Notes: generated by a model from the sequence alone, not told the origin. Shown: positions 1 through 6,743, counted from the stretch's first letter. The stretch is 10,140 nucleotides of DNA from JALYIM01 sp040003205 (GCA_040003205.1 JBDUDA010000102.1:1-10140), one strand, 5' to 3'. Program-made: numbers and translations.

Positions 1-1402
1 GACCTCTTCTCTCCGACAACTTTTTGGAACTGACGGAATTCGCGGAATTGCCGGTGAATTTCCGTTGGATATGGAAAGCACTTACCTCATTGGCCGCGCC
101 TTAGGTCACGATCTGACGAAGGGTCGCGAAGGAAACACTCCGGCAAGCGTCGTGATCGGGCAGGACACGCGCCAGTCGAGCGCTTGGATTGCGGACCGCG
201 TCTCGGCAGGGCTAGCGTCCGCGGGCATCGAGGTGCATAGCGCCGGAGTTATCACGACTCCTGGAATTGCGTACCTATCGCGCTCGCGCAAGCATGCGGC
301 CGGAATTGTTATTTCCGCGTCGCATAATCCGTGGACCGACAACGGGATCAAAGTTTTTTCCGGCGACGGATATAAATTGCCTGACAGTCACGAGCTGGCG
401 ATCGAGCAGGAAATCTTTGCTTTGCTGAAAGCGGGAAAGCCTCAGCCTGCGGAAAAACACTCTGCCTCGAGCTTGCCCGGGGAGGCAGCTCTGCGATCTG
501 CGTACATCGACTCACTCGCGGGGGGAGTCCACACTGATCTGAGCGGATTGAATGTGCTCGTGGATTGCGCTAACGGAGCAGCTACCGCGGAAGCGCCCGA
601 GCTGTTTCGCAAGTGCGGCGTGCAGGCTACCTATTTGAGCTCGGAACCCGATGGGAGAAATATTAATCATCATTGCGGCGCTCTGCATCCCGAAGCTCTG
701 GCAGGAGAAATCAAAAAGAATCCGGGTCAATACGATCTGGGAGTGACGTTCGATGGCGACGCCGACCGCGCGCTTTTCAGCGACGGCGAAGGCCGGGTTG
801 TGAATGGCGATGGCATATTGCTGCTGGCCGCCCGCGATATGGAATCACGACGCGCCTTGCCGGGCTCGCAAATTGTTGCCACTACCATGTCGAACATGGG
901 ACTTGAAGTTGCGCTGCGGGAATCTGGAATCGGCATGTTGCGCGCGAACGTAGGCGATAAGTACGTGCTCGAACAAATGATCAGCAGCGGCGCGATCCTC
1001 GGGGGCGAACAATCCGGACACATTATTTTTCGCGACGGCGAAGCGACCACTGGCGATGGGCTGCTGACCGCGCTGCGGGTCATGGAAATTGTCGCGCGCG
1101 AGAAAAGATCTCTGGCAGGTATGCTCGCTGATCTGAAAGTGTTTCCCCAAACCATCATCAACATCCGCGTGCGGGAGAAAGTTCCTTTCGCCGAGGTGGC
1201 AGAAATTCATCGGGCCATCGATTCAGCGGAGCGAGAACTTTCCGGCAACGGGCGTGTCGTCGTTCGATACTCAGGGACTGAAGCGCTGGCCCGCGTGATG
1301 GTGGAAGCCGCCTCCGAAGATCAGATGCGGAGGCTGGCCCACAACATCGCCGACACCATCCGGCGGGCGCTGGGACGTGATGAGACGGTGCCTGCGCTCT
1401 GA
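1..1402 (+). CDS. glmM: Phosphoglucosamine mutase GlmM (start codon cut by window edge)
   Basis: Converts glucosamine-6-phosphate to glucosamine-1-phosphate in the cytoplasm, on the route to UDP-GlcNAc for peptidoglycan and lipid A. The reading frame is open from base 2 and carries the N-terminal GTDGIRG motif at 26-46, so a TTG start at 65 would be wrong. Base 1 (g) fits the last base of an ATG, giving an inferred MTSSLRQLFGTDGIRG start and about 467 residues (family about 445-450). In that numbering the phosphorylated serine is Ser108 in SASHNP (codon 320-322). The metal loop DGDADR is at 252-257, the sugar-binding GEQSG at 336-340, and the phosphate-binding loop RYSGTEALAR at 423-432 (RPSGTEP-like in many homologues). 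All four active-site segments are present, so the enzyme should be functional. Stop TGA at 1400-1402. A small membrane-protein gene follows after 25 bp on the same strand. Confidence 0.96.
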   Translation, partial: TSSLRQLFGTDGIRGIAGEFPLDMESTYLIGRALGHDLTKGREGNTPASVVIGQDTRQSSAWIADRVSAGLASAGIEVHSAGVITTPGIAYLSRSRKHAAGIVISASHNPWTDNGIKVFSGDGYKLPDSHELAIEQEIFALLKAGKPQPAEKHSASSLPGEAALRSAYIDSLAGGVHTDLSGLNVLVDCANGAATAEAPELFRKCGVQATYLSSEPDGRNINHHCGALHPEALAGEIKKNPGQYDLGVTFDGDADRALFSDGEGRVVNGDGILLLAARDMESRRALPGSQIVATTMSNMGLEVALRESGIGMLRANVGDKYVLEQMISSGAILGGEQSGHIIFRDGEATTGDGLLTALRVMEIVAREKRSLAGMLADLKVFPQTIINIRVREKVPFAEVAEIHRAIDSAERELSGNGRVVVRYSGTEALARVMVEAASEDQMRRLAHNIADTIRRALGRDETVPAL

Positions 1403-1427
1403 TTTATAGTTTTCACGTCTGAGCTGA

Positions 1428-1613
1428 ATGCTCTTCCTAAGTAAAGTCGCAGCCTTCTGGAATCTGCTGCTGTTGCTTGCGGTGTTCGGAACTCTTCTCT
1501 GGTTCGTTTATTCCTTTTTCTTGCGGCGGTTATTGCGCGTGCGGGGAATCGCGAGCGCGCGGGTTAAGAGAATGACCAGGGAAGCACTTGACCGCGATTC
1601 GTCGAGGGAATAA
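1428..1613 (+). CDS. Small single-pass membrane protein, unknown function
   Basis: A 61-residue protein. Residues about 5-32 are strongly hydrophobic (LLLLLAVFGTLLWFVYSFFL) and predicted to span the membrane once. The remaining half is very basic (RRLLRVRG, then ASARVKRM), which by the positive-inside rule would put the C-terminus in the cytoplasm. It has no signal-peptidase site or known motif that I recognise. It starts with ATG 25 bp after glmM on the same strand, so co-transcription is likely. The upstream sequence (gagctga) is only a poor ribosome-binding site. It ends TAA at 1611-1613, 3 bp from the tail of the convergent polA. The membrane-segment-plus-basic-tail composition argues for a real gene over a chance ORF, but its function is unknown. 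Confidence 0.7.
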   Translation: MLFLSKVAAFWNLLLLLAVFGTLLWFVYSFFLRRLLRVRGIASARVKRMTREALDRDSSRE

Positions 1614-1616
1614 TGT

Positions 1617-4439
1617 CTATTCCAAATCCCGCCAGTTTTTGCCCACGCCAATCTCAACCAGAAGCGGAACATCCAACGGATGCACGTTTTCCATCTGATC
1701 GCGTATCAGCGTTCGCATCGTGTCCGCTTCCGCTTCGGGAGCTTCAAAAACAAGTTCGTCATGAACTTGCAGAGTCATTCTCGATTTCAACTTCCGAGTC
1801 TTTATTCCGGCATCAATCCGGATCATTGCAAGCTTGATCAAATCCGCAGCCGTGCCCTGTAAGGGCGTATTCACCGCGGTGCGCTCGGCGAAGCCTCGCA
1901 GGTTAGCATTCTTGCTAAGGATGTCTGGAATGGGGCGAATACGCCCGAATAGCGTCGAAACTTTCTGATCGCGGCGGGCTTCATCCAAAATGCGATCGAT
2001 AAACGCTCGCACACCGGCATATTTTTCGAAATATGCGGTGATGAATTGCTTCGCCTCTCCTGGTTCGATGCCGAGATTTTGCGACAGCCCGAACGCCGAG
2101 AGTCCGTAGACAATTCCAAAATTGACGACCTTCGCCTGCCTGCGATGATCGGCTGTAACCATGAGCGGAGGAACTCCAAATACCTGGGACGCGGTCAAGG
2201 TATGAATGTCGTCTCCGCGCCGGTGAGCTTCGAGCAGCAGTGAGTCCTGCGAAAAATGTGCCAGCAACCGCAATTCAATTTGTGAATAGTCGGCGGCGAT
2301 TAGGACGTGCCCTTCTTCCGCGGTAAATGCGGCACGAATCTCTCTGCCCAACTCGGTACGTATGGGAATATTTTGCAAATTCGGATTCGCCGACGACAGT
2401 CTGCCAGTTGCCGTTCCAGTCTGCGCGAATGTTGTATGCAGGCGGCCTGTCGCCGGATTCAGCAAGGCGGGCAAAGTGTCCACGTAAGTGGATTTGAGCT
2501 TGGACAGTTGCCGGAACTCAAGCACCATCCTGGGGGCATCATGCGATGCCGCCAACGCCTCCAGTACATCCACCGCCGTCGAGACCACCTTACCCTTGCC
2601 ATATTTTATCGGCTTAGGAAGGTTCATCCGGTTGAAGAGCACATCTCCCAACTGCTTGGGGGAATTGATGTTGAACTCCGATCCGCAGCACTCGTAAATG
2701 GTCTTTGACTTCTCATCAATCTCGCGTTCCATTCGCGACGACATCGCGGCCAGAACTTTTCGATCGATCTTCACGCCCGCGCTTTCCATGCGCGCCAGAA
2801 CCGGTACCAGGGGAAGATCTATTTCGTGATAGAGCTTGAGCAGTCCGGACGTCTCCACTTCGCGGCGCAAACTTTCCGCGAGGCGGCCAGAAACATCGGC
2901 AGCTTCGGGCAAAGTTCCACTAAGTTTTAGATTGAAGCGACGCAGGGCAACATCCGGAAGGCGATGGGAAGAGTACGTGGGGTCGAGCAGATACGAATAA
3001 AGCATGGTGTCATGCTCGACGCCTGATAAAACGATGCCCTGCGGTTCCAAAGCATGAGTGGCCGCTTTGTAATCGTGGATTGCCTTGACAACGGTTCCGT
3101 TCGCAAGCGCCGATTTCAGCTTCTCAACCGCATCCGGGACGTCACTGGAGACTGTGAGTGCAGCCCCAGCGGCGGTGGAAACAGAGAAATTCCTTGCCTG
3201 CTCAGTAGAAGCAACCTCCGCCGTCAGCGGCAACATTCTCTCGTCGGAGTCTTCGTCGTCGACTTCACTTTCGACCGACGCGGGCGACTGAGCCTCCAGA
3301 GCGACCGCCAGCGTTCCCCCCGTTGGAATCGAGCGAAGCAGCTCCTCGACGTCGGCTGCCGATTTCGCCTCGACATAGTGAGCCTCGCTGACTTCGACCA
3401 CGGGCAGCAACTCTTTCAGCAGCGATGTGAACTCAAGCTCGGTGAAAATCGAGCGCAGCGACTCAACGTCGGGCTCTCCCATTTTCATGGCTGAGACGTC
3501 AAATTCAAACGGCACGTTGCAATCAATCGTGACCAACTGCTTGCTCATCAGAACAACGTCGCGATTGTTCAGCAGCGATTCGCGATAGGTTTTCTTCTCG
3601 ACCTCGGACGCGCGCTCCAGCGCCGCTTCCACAGATCCGAAACGCTTGATGATTTCCACCGAGCCCTTATCTCCGATGCCGGGAGCGCCGGGAATATTGT
3701 CAATGCTGTCCCCGCGCAGAGCCATCACATCCACCACTTTTTCGGGAGGCACACCCAGAATCTCCTCCACCTTTGCGGCGTCGCAAATCAAATTGTCTTT
3801 TGGAGGATTTAGCACCAGCACGTGTTCGTTCACCAACTGCAACATGTCTTTATCGCTGGACACGATGTAGACCGTGTACCGATCCTCTACGGCTTTTCGC
3901 GACAGAGTTCCAATCACATCGTCCGCTTCATATCCGCCGAGCTCGAGAATCGGTATGCGATATGCTTCGAGCGCTCGCCTTATATAAGGCACCTGCTGCA
4001 CGAGATCGCCCGGCATCTCCGACCGTGTCGCCTTGTATCCGGCGTACTCGATTTCCTGAAACGTCTGCGTCTTCAAGTCGAAGCGCCGCACTTTTGTAAT
4101 GGCCCCCGCCTGCGCGTCACGAAAGGTCGGAGCGGCCACATCGAAAACCGCCGCTAGATATTCAGGCGCAAAATCTTCGCGCAACTTTCGCAGCATATTC
4201 ACGAATACGAAAGTCGCAGCGGTGGGAACGCCTGTCTTGGTGGACATTCCGCGCTGACGCGCCATGGCGTGATAGGCGCGAAAGATGAAAGACATCGTAT
4301 CAATGAGAAAAATGCGGCCTTTGCCATCGGCAGCGGGTCGAGAAGGGGTGGGCGTAGACAGTTCCGAGTCTAGGACGGGCAACGCAGCCGCTTGTTTCTT
4401 TCGGGGAGGCAACTCGACAATTCTAGCAGCAGACTTCAA
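1617..4439 (-). CDS. polA: DNA polymerase I (5' nuclease + degenerate 3'-5' exonuclease domain + polymerase)
   Basis: Fills gaps in excision repair and Okazaki-fragment processing. Residues about 42-340 form the 5' nuclease with its acidic metal ligands: D47, D100, E171/D173/D174, D196/D198 and D244/D247. Between FRD (106-108) and YK (135-136) there are about 21 more residues than in E. coli Pol I. Residues about 370-535 correspond to the 3'-5' exonuclease fold, but the E. coli metal ligands are missing (D355 to A380, D424 to A460, Y497 to T509, D501 to A513 by hand alignment) and an acidic stretch sits at 389-400. The polymerase is intact: motif A DYSQIELR (D717), motif B R766/K770/F774/Y778, motif C QVHDE (H893, D894). 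The full ORF opens with TTG at 4437-4439, because TGA closes the frame 12 nt upstream. That start has no well-spaced Shine-Dalgarno and gives about 40 extra residues, so in-frame TTG codons at residues 10 or 20 are alternatives. It lies 13 bp after cdo. Confidence 0.96.
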   Translation of the reverse strand: MKSAARIVELPPRKKQAAALPVLDSELSTPTPSRPAADGKGRIFLIDTMSFIFRAYHAMARQRGMSTKTGVPTAATFVFVNMLRKLREDFAPEYLAAVFDVAAPTFRDAQAGAITKVRRFDLKTQTFQEIEYAGYKATRSEMPGDLVQQVPYIRRALEAYRIPILELGGYEADDVIGTLSRKAVEDRYTVYIVSSDKDMLQLVNEHVLVLNPPKDNLICDAAKVEEILGVPPEKVVDVMALRGDSIDNIPGAPGIGDKGSVEIIKRFGSVEAALERASEVEKKTYRESLLNNRDVVLMSKQLVTIDCNVPFEFDVSAMKMGEPDVESLRSIFTELEFTSLLKELLPVVEVSEAHYVEAKSAADVEELLRSIPTGGTLAVALEAQSPASVESEVDDEDSDERMLPLTAEVASTEQARNFSVSTAAGAALTVSSDVPDAVEKLKSALANGTVVKAIHDYKAATHALEPQGIVLSGVEHDTMLYSYLLDPTYSSHRLPDVALRRFNLKLSGTLPEAADVSGRLAESLRREVETSGLLKLYHEIDLPLVPVLARMESAGVKIDRKVLAAMSSRMEREIDEKSKTIYECCGSEFNINSPKQLGDVLFNRMNLPKPIKYGKGKVVSTAVDVLEALAASHDAPRMVLEFRQLSKLKSTYVDTLPALLNPATGRLHTTFAQTGTATGRLSSANPNLQNIPIRTELGREIRAAFTAEEGHVLIAADYSQIELRLLAHFSQDSLLLEAHRRGDDIHTLTASQVFGVPPLMVTADHRRQAKVVNFGIVYGLSAFGLSQNLGIEPGEAKQFITAYFEKYAGVRAFIDRILDEARRDQKVSTLFGRIRPIPDILSKNANLRGFAERTAVNTPLQGTAADLIKLAMIRIDAGIKTRKLKSRMTLQVHDELVFEAPEAEADTMRTLIRDQMENVHPLDVPLLVEIGVGKNWRDLE

Positions 4440-4452
4440 GCCGGGTCAGGAG

Positions 4453-5046
4453 TCACTCCGCCTCAGTCACCGGCTTTCCGTGCTGAGTGTTGTAATGCAG
4501 TTTGATCACGCCACATTTTCCCTGTTCCGGGGAATATACAACGCAGGTGTCAAAGGGGCGCGAATACACGTGCAGACTCACCGCCCGCTGATTGAGGTTC
4601 GCAGGATTTAATACTCGATGTACGGGATCGCCGGGATCAACCGCACAGGGATTCTCAGGATTCATCTCCACAGTGTCAGTAGGAGCCAATTCGCAGACAC
4701 CCTCTTCCACTTCCTGTGAAATCAAATGAAAATTTTCGACGTGCAATCGCCCCACCGGAACCGCCATCCAGCAATTCTGGTCTCGATGATTGTGAACAGA
4801 ACTGGCCTGTCCCGATTCCCAGCAGATTGCCACCAGTTCATAGAGCGAAGTCTTATCTATTAGATTTCGCGTGTAGTGCTGCCCATTCCAGCTTAAATAT
4901 GGCGTCAGACTGTCGGGATTGACCGTGGTGCGCCGCAAAAAATCCAGGATTTCAGGTGTGTCGCGGAATGAAGGCTCCGAGAAGGTCCGCAACTGTGAGA
5001 CGAAGTCCACGACAGCGACTTGATTTGCGGAGGTTTTATTATGCAT
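4453..5046 (-). CDS. cdo: Cysteine dioxygenase type I (Arg-type, with animal-like Cys/Tyr pair)
   Basis: A cupin-fold non-haem iron enzyme, 197 residues, that oxidises L-cysteine to cysteine sulfinate with O2 in the cytoplasm. The three iron-binding histidines are H85 and H87 (SVHNHRDQNC) and H143 (VHRVLN). Arg60 in YTRNL is the cysteine-carboxylate-binding residue that separates Arg-type CDOs from 3-mercaptopropionate (Gln-type) dioxygenases. S157-H159-Y161 (SLHVYSRPFDTC) matches the mammalian Ser-His-Tyr triad, and C92 aligns with mammalian Cys93, the partner of the Cys-Tyr thioether. Many bacterial CDOs have Gly at that position. Length matches the mammalian enzyme (about 200). ATG at 5044-5046; an in-frame TGA 12 nt upstream fixes the N-terminus closely. 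The Shine-Dalgarno is weak. It is the upstream member of a probable cdo-polA unit with a 13-bp gap. Confidence 0.93.
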   Translation of the reverse strand: MHNKTSANQVAVVDFVSQLRTFSEPSFRDTPEILDFLRRTTVNPDSLTPYLSWNGQHYTRNLIDKTSLYELVAICWESGQASSVHNHRDQNCWMAVPVGRLHVENFHLISQEVEEGVCELAPTDTVEMNPENPCAVDPGDPVHRVLNPANLNQRAVSLHVYSRPFDTCVVYSPEQGKCGVIKLHYNTQHGKPVTEAE

Positions 5047-5066
5047 GTTGACATCCGTTCATCAGC

Positions 5067-5085
5067 GGTGGCGGCTTCCGCCGCT
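5067..5085. repeat. REP-like imperfect hairpin
   Basis: GGCGG (5070-5074) and CCGCC (5078-5082) pair around a 3-nt loop, and the stem extends outward with two wobble pairs and one G-C pair. It lies 21-40 bp upstream of the cdo start. It resembles the other GC-rich hairpins in this gap and near 6640. Its function is unknown; it could be an extragenic palindromic repeat or an mRNA leader structure. Confidence 0.45.
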
Positions 5086-5107
5086 TTCAAACATCCCCAA
5101 CCCAATC

Positions 5108-5127
5108 GGCACGCCTGAAGGTGTGCC
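5108..5127. repeat. REP-like 9-bp hairpin
   Basis: GGCACGCCT (5108-5116) and AGGTGTGCC (5119-5127) pair over nine positions with one G-T wobble and a nominal 2-nt GA loop, which would open slightly in a real structure. It has no T-run on either side, so an intrinsic terminator is unlikely. The form is typical of extragenic palindromic repeats. Repetition elsewhere in the genome cannot be tested from this window. Confidence 0.5.
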
Positions 5128-5256
5128 CCACCCAAAGGCTCGAAGATGTGTCTGCCAAATTCTATTGCTCCATCTGGGTAACTGGACGGAATGGAAGAAA
5201 TATAGCAGCCCACACGATTGAAAGAACGCGGAAATAGTCCGCGCTCAAGTAGTGCG

Positions 5257-5416
5257 GCGGTCATGTGGCAAGCGGTCGTGGTGGCGCGGCGGTCAGATGG
5301 AGCGGCGGTCAGGGCGGCAAGCGGTCAGGGTGAGGAGCGGTCAGGGCGGCGAGCGGTTAGGGTGGCAAGCGGTCAGGGTGGGGAGCGGTCACGTGACGCA
5401 GCGGTCAGGTGGCGCA
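5257..5416. repeat. Tandem array of ten ~16-bp units, consensus GCGGTCAGGGTGGCAA
   Basis: Ten head-to-tail copies start at 5257, 5272, 5289, 5305, 5321, 5337, 5353, 5369, 5385 and 5401. The first two are 15 and 17 bp; the other eight are exactly 16 bp. The first five or six bases (GCGGTC) are almost invariant: one unit has GCGGTT. The following TCAGG-type core is well kept and the last six bases vary most. With a 16-bp period the array cannot encode a short repeated peptide, because it shifts frame every unit. There are no unique spacers, so it is not a CRISPR. It most resembles a minisatellite-like VNTR expanded by slippage, or a cluster of binding sites. Confidence 0.9.
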
Positions 5417-5464
5417 GCGCTTCAGCGCTGCGATAAACCTTGCTTTTTTTGACGGCTTTAGCCG
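5415..5464. repeat. Pair of short palindromes joined by an AT-rich spacer (REP-like composite)
   Basis: CAGCGCT-TC-AGCGCTG (5415-5430) is a 7-bp perfect inverted repeat overlapping the last two bases of the tandem array. It is followed by 22 bp including a run of seven T (5444-5450), then CGGCT-TT-AGCCG (5453-5464). The hairpin-spacer-hairpin layout resembles bacterial composite extragenic palindromes. The T-run is too far from the first hairpin for a normal plus-strand terminator, and on the minus strand the runs are A, not T. Confidence 0.5.
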
Positions 5465-5474
5465 CTGGGGATAT

Positions 5475-6608
5475 TCACTCAATAAACATGCAATCACCAT
5501 AGGAATAAAACCTGTATTTCTCCTCGACGGCATGCTTATACGCGCTCAATACCGCTTTAATTCCTCCAAAGGCGCATGTGAGCATCAGCAAGGTTGACTT
5601 GGGCAAATGAAAATTGGTCAATACCGCCCCCACAACCTTGAAATCATACGGTGGATAGATAAAAATATCCGCATCTCCCCTATCAGCCCGGACGAACCCA
5701 TCCGGCGCATTTCGCGCGGAAGATTCCAATGTCCGGACAGTTGTCGTTCCAACGGCAACAACCCGCCTCTTCTCCGCCATCGCCCGGTTAATTTTCGCCG
5801 CCGTCTCGGGCGAAATCTCGAATGACTCGCGATGAATCCGATGCTCTTCTACCTTCGCCTCTCGCACGGGACTAAATGTCCCCAGCCCAACGTGCAGAGT
5901 TATTTCGGCCATCTCGATACCTCGATCACGCAGGCCAGCAAGAACAAGCGGTGTGAAATGCAATCCCGCCGTGGGCGCAGCCACCGACCCGCGCTCCCGC
6001 GCATAAACCGTCTGGTATCTCTCCTTGTCGTCCGGCAGGTCGCGGCGATGCATGTAAGGAGGCAGTGGAACATGTCCAAGCTGTTCGAGCAGTCCCATGA
6101 AATCAGGGACTGGATCAAAGCGGATCCGTCGCTGGCCGAACCCGCCGTGCGACACAACTTCTGCCGTGAGGGAAGCTTGTAGCGCCTCGTCCTCCGATGT
6201 CTCACATCCCGACGCAGTGAAGAACAGACGCTCGCCGACTTTGACTTTTCTGCCCGGACGCACCAGGCACTCCCATTCGTTCGGAGCGAAAGACACCTGC
6301 TTCGTTAATAGCACCTCGATGCGTCCGCCATGCGCAGCGTCCGAGTCGCGATGCTCCCTAGTCCCATACAATCTGGCTGGAATCACGCGGGTATTGTTGA
6401 AAACCACCAGGTCGTCCGATCGCAAGAGGGAGGGAAAGTCACGAAATTGCCTGTTCTGTGATCCGGAAGTCAAATGTCCCGAACCTTCGAGCTCGCCTTC
6501 GCTGTTGCTCCGGAACACGTGGAGCAAACGTGACGAATCCCGCTCAGGGAGGGGCTCCTGAGCTATCAATTCTTCCGGGAGAGCGTAGTTAAAATCAGAG
6601 ACCAGCAC
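5475..6608 (-). CDS. queA: S-adenosylmethionine:tRNA ribosyltransferase-isomerase QueA
   Basis: Transfers and isomerises the ribosyl part of SAM onto 7-aminomethyl-7-deazaguanine at tRNA position 34, making epoxyqueuosine in queuosine biosynthesis. The 377-residue protein (E. coli 356) carries the family signatures in order: DFNYALPEELIAQEPLPERD (5-24), FNNTRVIPARL (70-80), LPPYMHR (182-188), SVAAPTAGLHF (208-218), HVGLGTFSPV (239-248), VGTTTVRTLES (286-296), FIYPPYDF (316-323), TNFHLPKSTLLML (331-343) and YRFYSYGDCMFIE at the end. Slightly greater length comes from loops at about 33-55 and 84-94. It starts with GTG at 6606-6608; an in-frame TGA 9 nt upstream rules out a much earlier start. 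There is no Shine-Dalgarno, and a TATAAT box lies only 8 nt from the start codon (see promoter). The neighbours are not queuosine genes. Confidence 0.97.
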   Translation of the reverse strand: MLVSDFNYALPEELIAQEPLPERDSSRLLHVFRSNSEGELEGSGHLTSGSQNRQFRDFPSLLRSDDLVVFNNTRVIPARLYGTREHRDSDAAHGGRIEVLLTKQVSFAPNEWECLVRPGRKVKVGERLFFTASGCETSEDEALQASLTAEVVSHGGFGQRRIRFDPVPDFMGLLEQLGHVPLPPYMHRRDLPDDKERYQTVYARERGSVAAPTAGLHFTPLVLAGLRDRGIEMAEITLHVGLGTFSPVREAKVEEHRIHRESFEISPETAAKINRAMAEKRRVVAVGTTTVRTLESSARNAPDGFVRADRGDADIFIYPPYDFKVVGAVLTNFHLPKSTLLMLTCAFGGIKAVLSAYKHAVEEKYRFYSYGDCMFIE

Positions 6609-6616
6609 GAATCGTC

Positions 6617-6622
6617 ATTATA
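6617..6622 (-). promoter_or_regulatory. Perfect TATAAT -10 box of queA
   Basis: The minus strand reads TATAAT here, matching the sigma70 -10 consensus exactly. Transcription would start about 6-8 nt downstream, near 6609-6611, almost on the GTG start of queA (6608). That would leave little or no 5' leader, which agrees with the missing Shine-Dalgarno. A good -35 is not seen at 16-18 bp spacing (the sequence there is GC-rich, AAGCCG-like), so the assignment rests on the -10 alone. Confidence 0.4.
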
Positions 6623-6635
6623 GAGTCCAGGCATA

Positions 6636-6660
6636 GAAGCGGCTTCAGCCAAGGGCTGCG
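6636..6660. repeat. Degenerate GC-rich palindrome upstream of queA
   Basis: GGCT-TC-AGCC (6641-6650) forms a short 4-bp inverted repeat embedded in GCGGCTTCAGCC. Its core resembles the palindromes at 5415-5430 and 5453-5464, suggesting a decayed copy of the same repeat type. It occupies the place where the -35 region of queA should lie. Confidence 0.3.
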
Positions 6661-6714
6661 CGCTATCCAAGCGCACTCACGTGGCTCTTTGAAGCACTAT
6701 TGCCCAAGTTATTG

Positions 6715-6743
6715 TTGTTTCGTCGCGTTGCCTGCGGTAACAT
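6715..6743 (+). promoter_or_regulatory. Weak candidate promoter for the class II aldolase gene
   Basis: TTGTTT (6715-6720), a 17-bp spacer and TAACAT (6738-6743) give a sigma70-like arrangement with correct spacing but weak matches (about 3/6 and 4/6). The start of transcription would be about 6750, leaving a leader of about 30 nt. The gene's own upstream bases (aataaacttc) show no Shine-Dalgarno, so this remains tentative. Confidence 0.25.

Larger units (their letters stand above)
5047..5474. other. 428-bp intergenic region between cdo and queA: hairpins and tandem repeats, no gene
   Basis: Both flanking genes run leftwards, so this is the 3' side of queA and the 5' side of cdo. It contains, from the left, two imperfect hairpins (5067-5085 and 5108-5127), about 70 bp of unremarkable sequence, a ten-unit tandem array (5257-5416) and two more short palindromes (5415-5430 and 5453-5464). 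A possible -10 box for cdo on the minus strand is TATATT (plus-strand 5199-5204), but no convincing -35 lies 16-18 bp upstream. If it is used, the cdo leader would be about 145 nt and carry both left hairpins. I found no convincing intrinsic terminator for queA on the minus strand. Short ORFs across the array are artefacts of the repeat. Confidence 0.7.

Noticed and set aside
727..1164. 145-codon minus-strand ORF opposite glmM
   Set aside because: It lies wholly inside glmM, opposite its metal-binding and sugar-binding loops, and is Ser/Pro/Arg-rich as expected of an antisense shadow in GC-rich DNA.
3054..3494. 146-codon ORF on the plus strand, antisense to polA
   Set aside because: It is the reverse-strand shadow of a well-supported polA; it has no recognisable domain and an implausible composition.
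5257..5416. CRISPR array
   Set aside because: Units follow each other directly with no unique spacers, the repeat is only 16 bp, and there are no cas genes nearby.
5415..5450. Plus-strand intrinsic terminator (palindrome followed by seven T)
   Set aside because: The T-run starts about 14 nt after the stem, too far for a normal terminator, and no plus-strand gene ends here.
5218..5452. Two plus-strand ORFs of 66-72 codons rich in Arg, Gly and Ser across the tandem array
   Set aside because: The 16-bp period shifts frame at every unit, and the composition simply mirrors the GC-rich repeat. There is no ribosome-binding site or recognisable domain.
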